From: Chelativorans sp. Marseille-P2723
GTDB lineage: Bacteria; Pseudomonadota; Alphaproteobacteria; Rhizobiales; Rhizobiaceae
NCBI RefSeq assembly: GCF_902809845.1
Contig: NZ_CADDWI010000013.1
Location: 960,113 to 1,024,112, forward strand
Length of the DNA stretch: 64,000 nt
Reading direction: 5' to 3'
Both the position numbers and the translations under genes were made by a program. The notes below the pieces were generated by a model. The model made no database searches, was not told the DNA's origin, and saw nothing but the letters and a program-made list of their open reading frames with translations. The stretch's first letter is position 1. Every line of letters starts with the position of its first letter. Of the stretch, positions 27,432 to 35,120 are shown one piece after another.

Positions 27432-28235
27432 TCAGCCGAGTTCGATCGACCGCTTCCGGGCCGCTTCGACCGCCTCTTCCATGAGCTTCATAAGCCGCGA
27501 CTCGCCCATCAGAACGGATAAAGCGGCCGCCGTTGTCCCGTTGGGGCTCGTCACTTGCTCTCGCAGCGCGCCAGGTTCCTCGCCGCTTTTCTGCGCAAGA
27601 GCGGCTGCGCCATAGACTGTCTGCACCGCAAGGAGGCGGGCGATCTTTGATGGCAGGCCGGCCTTTTCCGCGGCAGCGGTGAGGCATTCGATGAAGTGGA
27701 AGACATATGCCGGGCCGGAGCCCGATACTGCCGTTACCGCATCCATCAGCGCCTCGTCTTCGATGGTCGCCACCGCGCCTGTCGCGCTGCAGAGTCCCTC
27801 TATGAATACCTTCATTTCGGGCGCTACATGAGCGTTGGCATAGATCACCATCATGCCCTTGCCTATGGAGGCGGGAGTGTTGGGCATGCAGCGAATGATG
27901 GCGGTTCTCGAACCGAGAATTTCCTCGAAGGTGGACACACCTGTCCCAGCAGCCACGCTCAGGAATGAGGCGGCAGGCGCGAATTTCCTGTAGGCAGGCA
28001 CGACGTCGCGGATTATCTGCGGCTTGACAGCAAAGACGACCAGATCGGGGCGCAGTACAAGCTCCTTTACCTGGCTGAGCGCCGTCACGCCGAGTGCAGC
28101 CGCACGCGTGCGAAGGGCCTCGTCCGGCTCTATCACCGCCATGTCTGCCGCTGAGAGCCTGCCGGCCTTGATCCAGCCCTTCAGCATGGCGTAACCCATA
28201 TTGCCGCAGCCGACGAGTACGACTTTCTTGCTCAT
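27432..28235 (-). CDS. proC: Pyrroline-5-carboxylate reductase
   Basis: A 267-residue cytosolic enzyme for the last step of proline synthesis. The NAD(P)-binding GCGNMG motif is at the N-terminus, and the family signature SGSGPAYVFHFIECL with the following AxxxGLP region lies near residues 165-185. It ends 49 bp from puuB, which converges from the other side. It is the conserved housekeeping boundary of the downstream surface-polysaccharide block. Confidence 0.95.
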   Translation of the reverse strand: MSKKVVLVGCGNMGYAMLKGWIKAGRLSAADMAVIEPDEALRTRAAALGVTALSQVKELVLRPDLVVFAVKPQIIRDVVPAYRKFAPAASFLSVAAGTGVSTFEEILGSRTAIIRCMPNTPASIGKGMMVIYANAHVAPEMKVFIEGLCSATGAVATIEDEALMDAVTAVSGSGPAYVFHFIECLTAAAEKAGLPSKIARLLAVQTVYGAAALAQKSGEEPGALREQVTSPNGTTAAALSVLMGESRLMKLMEEAVEAARKRSIELG

Positions 28236-28289
28236 GAGTGACTCCTTTTACGCAGGAATGGCGCTTTTACGGGCTTCTTGCAATCGCCT

Positions 28290-29615
28290 TCAGAACACGC
28301 GCCTGGTCAGAACGGGAAAGCGCGCTGCCAGTCTCAGCCCGAGGAGGGAGAACACCAGGAGAAGCCAAACAGGGTCCGCCCGGCGGAAAAAGAAGCTTTC
28401 AAGGAAAGCGTTGAGCAGCGTGAAGGCGGCGATCATAAGGAAGAATTCGGCCAGAAAGACATTCTCCTTCAAGAGCGGCACTCGCAGGAAGTCTCGCACG
28501 GGCGCCACGATGAAGGCGAAGATGGCAACCGCCAGCGCAGGGAGGCCCATGGCAATGGCAAGGTCCATATAGCTGTTGTGGCCGTGTACGATGCCGCGAA
28601 TGTCCCAGTCGCGGTCGAAAGGCTGCTCGGTCTGCGTCACGACCTCCGTGCCCCAGAAGCTGGAAAAGCCATAGCCGGTCCAGGGTCTTTCCGCCAGCAT
28701 CTCGCCCATGAACTTCCAAAGCGCCGTGCGTCCGGTGTAGGTCAGATGCGGGGCAACCTCGCCGCGAAGCGCGGAAAGCGGCTCGATGAACACGATGCCG
28801 AGGGTGGCTAGTGCTGCGCCGGCAAGTGCAGCAAGCAGAAGCATCGGGGCAAGGAAGCGAAGGCCGCACAGTCCAGGCAACGCTACCAGGAGGACGGCTA
28901 GGGGAACCGTCCCGAGCGTCGTCTTGGAGCCAGTGTTCGACATGAACACCATGGCGAGAATGAAGATCAGCGCGCCGCAGATGCGCCACCCCCGCCGCCA
29001 GAGATAAATGCCGGCGAACGAAAGGCAGGCCATCACGGGCGCGGCAATGTTCTTGTGCGAGAAGCTGCCCCGCCACAGGCCGGCATGCTGCGGCTCGAGT
29101 CCATCGGAGCCATGGATTGCAACATGCGGCATTGCCAGGATGCCATAATAGCTGAAGGCCAGGATGACCAATGCAGCGGCCGCCAGCATGGCCGAGAAGC
29201 GCTCCGCATCCGCTGGAAGAGCCAGCACCGCCGCCATGATCAGGATGCCGATGAGGGTGAAGGCCGCTCCGCGCATGGAATCGCCCGGAAAGGGGGCCGT
29301 CAGGACGGAAAGAGCGAGGAAAGTCAAAAGGAGCAGCCACGCCGGACTCAACATGGCAGCGACCACACGTCGGTCTGCCAATGTGAAGAGCCCGAAAAGT
29401 GACAGCGCGCCCAGCGTTCCAAAGCCAAGCTGGTTGAGAATGTCGCCCCCTTCTTCCAACGCGCCGCCGGTCGGCTGGAACGGGCGGAAAGAAATGATGG
29501 CGCCAATGAATAATATTGCGGCAAGCGCCGTCGCGAATCGTGCCATGGTTTCCTGAAGGGCCCGCCCCGCAGCAGGTCTGCGATCAGTTCTTGTCAGGTT
29601 CGCGATATTGCTCAT
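28290..29615 (-). CDS. O-antigen ligase/polymerase-family membrane protein
   Basis: A 441-residue protein with about eleven to twelve hydrophobic segments and a large periplasmic loop (about residues 250-330) containing RTALWKFMGEMLAERPWTGYGFSSFWG and HGHNSYMDLAIAMG, the conserved Wzy_C (PF04932) elements. Such proteins polymerise or ligate sugar chains at the periplasmic face. Start choice: ATG 29615 overlaps the end of the GT2 gene by 32 bp; a second ATG at 29546 has a nearer AGGAAA site. It ends 54 bp after proC and belongs to the polysaccharide block. Confidence 0.82.
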   Translation of the reverse strand: MSNIANLTRTDRRPAAGRALQETMARFATALAAILFIGAIISFRPFQPTGGALEEGGDILNQLGFGTLGALSLFGLFTLADRRVVAAMLSPAWLLLLTFLALSVLTAPFPGDSMRGAAFTLIGILIMAAVLALPADAERFSAMLAAAALVILAFSYYGILAMPHVAIHGSDGLEPQHAGLWRGSFSHKNIAAPVMACLSFAGIYLWRRGWRICGALIFILAMVFMSNTGSKTTLGTVPLAVLLVALPGLCGLRFLAPMLLLAALAGAALATLGIVFIEPLSALRGEVAPHLTYTGRTALWKFMGEMLAERPWTGYGFSSFWGTEVVTQTEQPFDRDWDIRGIVHGHNSYMDLAIAMGLPALAVAIFAFIVAPVRDFLRVPLLKENVFLAEFFLMIAAFTLLNAFLESFFFRRADPVWLLLVFSLLGLRLAARFPVLTRRVF

Positions 29616-30582
29616 TGGCATAGCCCAGTTCCGCCAGCACTCTGCCAAGCCCCACATACACCGGATAGGCAGCGACGGAGAAGGAGCCCGTTGCGGCGAG
29701 CCGGTATGCCCCTCGAAGTGGGGATAGGGCAAGCAGCGCCAGGCTTTTGGCGAACACGCGAATCCTTCCCAGCCGGTCTCCTGCTCGCTTCTTCTTCTCA
29801 ACCAGCGTGGAGATCACCCCGTTGCGCAGGCTGCGCTTGCGGATCCAGTCTGCTTTTACGCGGCGCGCAGGCACCGTCTCGTGAACCGGCGCTTCGGCGC
29901 ACCAGGCGAGGCGGAAGCCCTTTCCTGCCGCGCGGCTGAGGAAATCAGAGTCCCCGCCACCCATGAAGTTGAATGCGAGGTCCAGGAACGGTCGGTCCAT
30001 CCTTTCGAGGACCTGCCGCCCGATGAGCAGATTGCCGGAGGAGTAAAGCGCGCTCACACGCCCCGTTTCCTCGTATGGAGGGCTGAATACGGGGTGGCTG
30101 CGGAAACGTTCATGCGAGGGATGGGCGAACACCGGGATCTGGGGACCGCCTACAATGTCGGCGCGAAAAGACTCCGCGGCCTTGCACATTGTCTCCAGCC
30201 AGATCGGCGAGGCGATCTCATCGTCATCCATGACGAGCAGGTACTTGAAATCCGGAAACACCTCCAGTGCCGTCTGCCAGCCCGCATTGTACGCAGCGCA
30301 ATTTCCCCTTTCATGAGCCACGATGACAAGGCCGGCGAGCTCACCGCGCTCGAACAAGGGCAAAGCCGCCGCCGCGCCCTCGCGTTTGACCGCTTCGTTC
30401 TCGACCACGATGATTGCGTAGGAGCGATCCGTTTCCTGCGCAGCGAGCGATTCGAGCGTTTCCACAAGGTGACGGGGCCGCTTGAATGTGGGCACAGTCA
30501 CCACACACTCCACCACGTCCGCCGCAACTTCCGGCGCGCTCGTGAGAATGGAAACCGATCCGGATTCAAGTCGTGTCGTCAA
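29584..30582 (-). CDS. Glycosyltransferase family 2
   Basis: A 332-residue cytosolic/peripheral enzyme. The GT-A fold is seen from VTVPTFKRPRHL (about residue 30) through the donor-binding region to VMDDDE (the DXD motif, about residue 115) and a later AGKGFRLAWCAEAPVHE. The start is TTG at 30582; no ATG or GTG gives a complete N-terminus. The last 60 residues are hydrophobic, suggesting membrane association. It overlaps the O-antigen-ligase-like gene and is divergent from the GT4 gene across a 172-bp gap with a possible CtrA box. The sugar is unknown. Confidence 0.82.
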   Translation of the reverse strand: MTTRLESGSVSILTSAPEVAADVVECVVTVPTFKRPRHLVETLESLAAQETDRSYAIIVVENEAVKREGAAAALPLFERGELAGLVIVAHERGNCAAYNAGWQTALEVFPDFKYLLVMDDDEIASPIWLETMCKAAESFRADIVGGPQIPVFAHPSHERFRSHPVFSPPYEETGRVSALYSSGNLLIGRQVLERMDRPFLDLAFNFMGGGDSDFLSRAAGKGFRLAWCAEAPVHETVPARRVKADWIRKRSLRNGVISTLVEKKKRAGDRLGRIRVFAKSLALLALSPLRGAYRLAATGSFSVAAYPVYVGLGRVLAELGYANEQYREPDKN

Positions 30583-30630
30583 GGGTGCCCCGCCGTCTGC
30601 CTCTGCGCAGAGGACTAGACCCCGCGCAGA

Positions 30631-30645
30631 TTAAACCTGCGTTAA
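30631..30645. promoter_or_regulatory. Candidate CtrA box between divergent glycosyltransferase genes
   Basis: The spacer reads TTAA-ACCTGCG-TTAA, the TTAA-N7-TTAA core of alphaproteobacterial CtrA sites, followed by T rather than the preferred C. It is in the 172-bp gap between the GT2 and GT4 genes and reads equally on both strands. Confidence 0.4.
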
Positions 30646-30754
30646 TCACCTTGCGCATCGATCGAATCCGTGACCGGGACGGCAGGAAATCAGAAACGGT
30701 TTTAATCAACGCTTCACGACCGTGAAGCTATAGCCCATCCGTCAGGTGGGCAGA

Positions 30755-31927
30755 ATGCATCTTGTTTTCGCAACATCCATCCTACCCGGCGGGCGGATGG
30801 ATACGGGCTATGAAATTGCCAACGCGGCAGTGCTTGGCGCATTGAAGCGCGCTGGCGCGCGCGTCACGGTAATGGGCTTCGCGGGGCCCGGGGAGGAGCC
30901 GCCAGATCCGAAGAATACCGTCGTGCTCGGCCATGTCGAGGTGACGACAGATGGTGCACCTGCAGCGCGAAAGTTGCGCTGGCTTGCTGATGCGCTACGC
31001 TTTGGTCTCACCTTTTCCTCCGCGAAGCTGCGCATCATCACGCCGGAAGAAGTGCGCAAGGCTTTTCTAGCGATCGGGCCGGTGGATGGCGTCATCCTCA
31101 ACTCCATACAGTTTGCAGGCGCGTTCGGGCAGGTCTTTGCCGGGTGTCCGATAGCTTATGTCGCACATAATGTGGAATATCGCTCTGCGGAGGAGAGCGC
31201 CGTTGCATCGCCCGATATGGTGAGCCGATTGCTCTACCGCCGGGAGGCGCGCCTGTTGAAGAAGCTTGAGGAGAAGCTTTGCGCCGAAGCGTGCTTTATC
31301 TTCACCCTTGCCAACGAGGACCGGGGTCTGCTCGGCCTTACCGATGACAGCCGCGCCGCCGCCCTTCCGCTTGTAACGCGGGAATGGCCACCCGCCCCGA
31401 CCGCGCGTAAGCCGGAGTTTGACGCCGTTCTCATCGGCACCTGGACGTGGATGCCGAACCGAATCGGTCTTGAATGGTTTCTAGCCGAGGTCGTGCCGCT
31501 CCTTCCGCCTTCGTTCACCGTCGCAATTGCCGGCCGCGTGAGCGAAAGCGTGGCACGCGCACATCCGCGGGTGCGCTTTTTGGGCCGTGTTGAAAGCGCG
31601 GCCGATTTCATGCGGAGAGGACGTGTAACTTCCCTTATAAGTCAAGCAGGCACCGGCGTTCAGCTCAAGACGATCGAGACCTTCGAGTTGGGACTGCCCG
31701 CGGTGGCGACCAGCCATTCGTTGCGTGGCATCACCCATTTGCCAGAAAATTGCATCGTGGCCGATACGCCGCGCGCCTTTGCCAACGCCCTGCAACGATT
31801 AGCGTCAGAGTGGTGGGACGTGAACGGCGCAGCATTCCATAGCAGACAACTTGCTGCTCTGGACCGGCAGATCGCCCGGGGGCTTGCCGCCCTTGGCCAT
31901 AAGGCGGCGGCGGAGGGCGTCGCATGA
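30755..31927 (+). CDS. Glycosyltransferase (GT-B, GT4-like)
   Basis: A 390-residue protein. It begins MHLVFATSILPGGRMDTGYEIA with the N-terminal acceptor lobe, continues into the donor lobe with AVLIGTWTWMPNRIGLEWF, and near the end has the nucleotide-sugar-site region SLISQAGTGVQLKTIETFELGLPAVAT, typical of GT4. ATG 30755 is chosen; GTG 30746 is in frame. The stop overlaps the next gene as ATGA. The sugar transferred is not predictable. Confidence 0.82.
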   Translation: MHLVFATSILPGGRMDTGYEIANAAVLGALKRAGARVTVMGFAGPGEEPPDPKNTVVLGHVEVTTDGAPAARKLRWLADALRFGLTFSSAKLRIITPEEVRKAFLAIGPVDGVILNSIQFAGAFGQVFAGCPIAYVAHNVEYRSAEESAVASPDMVSRLLYRREARLLKKLEEKLCAEACFIFTLANEDRGLLGLTDDSRAAALPLVTREWPPAPTARKPEFDAVLIGTWTWMPNRIGLEWFLAEVVPLLPPSFTVAIAGRVSESVARAHPRVRFLGRVESAADFMRRGRVTSLISQAGTGVQLKTIETFELGLPAVATSHSLRGITHLPENCIVADTPRAFANALQRLASEWWDVNGAAFHSRQLAALDRQIARGLAALGHKAAAEGVA

Positions 31928-32706
31928 ACATGGATATAGCGCCAGACACGCTGCCAACCTTGCCAAGGAGGGAAATTCTCGGCTCTTGCGTCATTGCTCT
32001 TGAATGGGACGAGGGATTGCGCCTCCTGCAACGGCACATCGCGGAGAAGCGCTTTACGAGAGTTACCTTCCTCAACGCCAACAATGCCAACATCGCTGCG
32101 CGCGAGCCAGAATTTGCGCGTGCGCTGGAAGATTTTCTCGTCTTGCCAGACGGCATCGGTGTGGATATTGCCGCACGGATCCTCTACGGGTCGCCATTCC
32201 CAGCCAATCTGAACGGCACGGACTTCATTCCCGCTCTGCTTGCTGAGGAAAAGCGGCCGCTCAAGGTGGCGCTCGTCGGTACTCGGCGCGCAAACGCAGA
32301 GGCGGCGGCCTTGCGATTGTCAGAGATAGCGCCACATCACAGTTTCGTCTTCATCAATGACGGCTTCTTTACGCCAGAGGAAGAGCCGGCCATTCTGAGC
32401 GAGCTTGAAAGGCTACATCCTGACATTCTTCTGGTTGCCATGGGCGTTCCACGGCAAGAGCTGTGGATTGCACGCTCGATCACCGAGAAGCATTGTACCA
32501 TGCCCATAGCCGTGGGTGCTTTGCTCGATTTTCTGAGCGGTGCGGTTCCACGCGCGCCACGCTGGATGAGGCGGATGCGCATCGAATGGGTCTTCCGCCT
32601 CGCGCTGGAGCCCAAGCGCCTCTGGCGCCGCTACGTGCTTGGGAACCCGATTTTTCTTGCCCGCGTCCTGATTCAGAAATTGCAGCACCGGTGGAAGCAG
32701 CCGTGA
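31924..32706 (+). CDS. WecG/TagA/CpsF-family glycosyltransferase (GT26)
   Basis: A 260-residue protein with the family core FLNANNANIA near residue 55, LPDGIGVDIAARIL, and the VAMGVPRQELWI and GALLDFLSGAVPRAPRWM signatures. GT26 enzymes add ManNAc-type or related sugars to lipid-linked intermediates at the inner membrane, often as the second step of a polysaccharide repeat. It overlaps its neighbours at both ends (ATGA before, GTGA after), so it is translationally coupled within the block. Confidence 0.9.
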   Translation: MNMDIAPDTLPTLPRREILGSCVIALEWDEGLRLLQRHIAEKRFTRVTFLNANNANIAAREPEFARALEDFLVLPDGIGVDIAARILYGSPFPANLNGTDFIPALLAEEKRPLKVALVGTRRANAEAAALRLSEIAPHHSFVFINDGFFTPEEEPAILSELERLHPDILLVAMGVPRQELWIARSITEKHCTMPIAVGALLDFLSGAVPRAPRWMRRMRIEWVFRLALEPKRLWRRYVLGNPIFLARVLIQKLQHRWKQP

Positions 32707-33614
32707 GCGGTGCCCTGTCTATCAAGACACAGGTGAGGGATTCAACTTTCTCCGGTAGTGGAGAGAACGCCGCCATTGTCACTCCCAGCTATGCGGAAGA
32801 TTTCGAGCGTTGCGAGCTTCTATGCGAGACGGTGGACCGCTACGTCACCGGCGCGAGCAAGCACTATATTCTCGTCGCAGGCAACGATGTCAGGCGTTTC
32901 CGCGCCCTCGAAGGTACGCGCCGCGTCGTGGTCGACGAGCGCGATCTTCTGCCTTCCTTCCTCCACAGCCTGCCGGACCCTTTGAGCCTGTTTCGCCGCC
33001 GTATCTGGATGAGCACGCGGACCGCGCCTTTGCGCGGCTGGCATGTACAGCAGCTCCGCCGCATTGCGGTCGCGGAAAAAGTGCCGGAAGCGGCACTGGT
33101 ATATTGCGATTCAGATGTAGCCTTCCTCAAGCCTTTCGACCTTTCCGCATTTTGGCGGGACGGCGCGCTGCGGCTTTACCGGCGCGATGGATTGCCGGCC
33201 GGTGACGATCATGCCGAGTGGGTGGCAAATGCCGGTCGTGCGCTGGGCCTGCCCACCTCGCCGACCATGCCAAGGGACTACGTCTCCACCGTCATTGCCT
33301 GGCGGCGCGAGACGGTCGTTTCGATGATCCGCCACATCGAATCTTGCCATGACCGCCACTGGGTGGAAACCGTCGCCGCGCGGCGGCGATTCTCCGAATG
33401 CATGCTTTATGGCCGCTATGTGGACGAGGTGCTGGCCGGATACGGTCATTTCCACGATGCGTCCCAATTCTGCCGCATCTACTGGTCCGGCCCTGGCCTG
33501 GATGAGCGGGGATTGCGTGACCTTATCGCCTCGATGCAGCCGGAACAGGTTGCCATCGGTGTCCAATCATTCACCGGCACGGACCTTGAGCCACTGCGCC
33601 GCCTGCTGGGCTAG
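32703..33614 (+). CDS. DUF6492-like protein, possible glycosyltransferase
   Basis: A 303-residue protein that starts at GTG 32703, overlapping the GT26 stop. A stretch AALVYCDSDVAFLKPFDL carries a DxD-like motif (CDSDVAF), as in GT-A enzymes that hold UDP-sugars, and a preceding LVAGNDVRRF. I recall DUF6492 proteins in polysaccharide loci. This fits a glycosyltransferase-like role, but function is unproven. It converges with the flippase gene, which begins on the other strand; their stop codons overlap. Confidence 0.7.
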   Translation: MSGALSIKTQVRDSTFSGSGENAAIVTPSYAEDFERCELLCETVDRYVTGASKHYILVAGNDVRRFRALEGTRRVVVDERDLLPSFLHSLPDPLSLFRRRIWMSTRTAPLRGWHVQQLRRIAVAEKVPEAALVYCDSDVAFLKPFDLSAFWRDGALRLYRRDGLPAGDDHAEWVANAGRALGLPTSPTMPRDYVSTVIAWRRETVVSMIRHIESCHDRHWVETVAARRRFSECMLYGRYVDEVLAGYGHFHDASQFCRIYWSGPGLDERGLRDLIASMQPEQVAIGVQSFTGTDLEPLRRLLG

Positions 33615-34762
33615 ACCCTCCTGGCAGGCATGCCGAGGGCGCTGTAGGTCAGCATCAGCGAAATCAGGTAAAGGCCCGCAAACACTCCATTGAGCCGCAA
33701 AACGATGTCCTCCGCTGCGCCATACGCTTGCAGAACGTGGGAAAGCAGCACAGCCTTGGCGCCAGCCAATAGCAGCAGGTTGACGGCACGGATGAAGGTT
33801 TGACCGCGCGCGAACAGAAGTTCGGCATGATACTCAACGATATTGCGCAGGCCCGGCACAAAAAGCGCAAGAAGAACGAGCGGCGCCGCCTCGGCAACAT
33901 TGGTTCCCAGCAGCGTGGGGAAGAAGCGCAGGAGAATCGCCAGGGCCAGAATCGCCAGCGTTGACACCGCAAAAATCCCTACCTCGACGCCAAGCCGCCG
34001 CATGAGCCGGGCAAGCAGGTCGGGGCTGCGCATCATCTTTTGCACAAGGAGCATGGAGAAGGTTCGGACGGGGATGGCCGTCAGGTCCACGAGGCGCATG
34101 ATGATGGCGTAGATACCTGCCAGTTTGGCCCCGCCGAGTGCCAGTACCAAAAGCTTGTCGAGCTCCATCTGGAGATAGAAGAGCACTTCGGCGCTGGCAA
34201 CATAGACTGCGTCGGCCAAGCGTCTCACGTAGAGCTTTGGCTTTAACCGCAGCCGCGAGCGGGGGTAGAAGAAAATGACCGCGATGCCGAGCGACAGCGC
34301 ATTGGCCGCCAGGTAAAACAAGGTCCAGGTCAAGAGGTCGCGCACAGCCAGCGAAGCGAAAAGCGCTGCTGCAAGGGCACGGATGGCAGTGCCGAGGATG
34401 ACGAGGAAAGCGCCATGACCAAAGCGGTTAAGGCCGTTGTTGACGATAATGACGGCCTCTGCTGGCCGCCACAACAGCGCCTCTGCCGCGACCACAAGAG
34501 CGAAAGCGCCCCATGCCATCTCGGCCTTGAAGAAGAGGTGATAGACGGCAAAGCTTGCGAGCGCCAGGATGGGCAGGGAAATGACCGCCGCCAGCAGGGA
34601 CCCAGCCGTATAGGTGCCGATGAGAAGCGGTTTCACCGTTGCGACGCGATAAAGCGGCGCTATGAAACCGAAGGCCAGGATCCGTGACAGCATCACGCCG
34701 GCAGCCGAGGCTGTTGCGAACAGGCCGAAATCGGCTATCGGCAGAGCATTGGCCAGAACCAC
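33611..34762 (-). CDS. Polysaccharide flippase-like membrane protein, start unclear
   Basis: About 383 residues from GTG 34762, with about ten to eleven hydrophobic segments, in the oligosaccharide flippase (Wzx-like, PF01943/PF13440) class that moves lipid-linked sugars across the inner membrane. The same frame stays open to 34885, and its conceptual translation (EKQEILRDYLAAVSGSAGRLVFSL) looks like a real N-terminal helix, but has no ATG, GTG or TTG. Either the start is a rare codon (CTG 34828 or 34816, or ATC), or the first helix has been lost. Stop codons overlap the DUF6492 gene tail to tail. Confidence 0.7.
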   Translation of the reverse strand: MVLANALPIADFGLFATASAAGVMLSRILAFGFIAPLYRVATVKPLLIGTYTAGSLLAAVISLPILALASFAVYHLFFKAEMAWGAFALVVAAEALLWRPAEAVIIVNNGLNRFGHGAFLVILGTAIRALAAALFASLAVRDLLTWTLFYLAANALSLGIAVIFFYPRSRLRLKPKLYVRRLADAVYVASAEVLFYLQMELDKLLVLALGGAKLAGIYAIIMRLVDLTAIPVRTFSMLLVQKMMRSPDLLARLMRRLGVEVGIFAVSTLAILALAILLRFFPTLLGTNVAEAAPLVLLALFVPGLRNIVEYHAELLFARGQTFIRAVNLLLLAGAKAVLLSHVLQAYGAAEDIVLRLNGVFAGLYLISLMLTYSALGMPARRV

Positions 34763-35120
34763 GAAATAAAGAAGGGAAAAGACGAGCCTGCCCGCCGAAC
34801 CGCTGACGGCCGCCAGGTAGTCGCGCAGAATTTCCTGCTTCTCGCCGATGAGTGCCGTTAGTGAGATTGCCCTTTTCCCCTCAGCCTACGGTCCTGCCGC
34901 CTAACACGATCGGTTGCCTTGCCCCGATACCCCAGATTTCATCCGCCTCAGTTCGTCCCGATGAACGCGCAGCGTGGTGATGCTTTCTGGCAGGGAAAGC
35001 TTAACCTGCGGTTCTTCGCGCAGTATTTGCTCGCCTTAACCCTTTGTTACCCTTATTTTCTTTAGTCTAGGACAATAATGGTGCGCGGCTTCCCGCGGGC
35101 CGGTGCAGCGGTTGCAAGCG
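34763..35120. promoter_or_regulatory. Spacer between flippase and Wzz genes
   Basis: This gap contains the likely N-terminal extension of the flippase (to 34885) and an otherwise gene-free stretch. It has TTAACCCTTTGTTAC (35036-35050), one base from TTAA-N7-TTAA, and a TTAACC at 35001-35006, both resembling CtrA half-sites upstream of the Wzz gene. No RNA gene or terminator is apparent. Confidence 0.35.

Noticed and set aside
33611..34762. Flippase gene as a pseudogene
   Set aside because: The frame is intact for about 380 residues without stops; only the start codon is in doubt, so it is kept as a gene.
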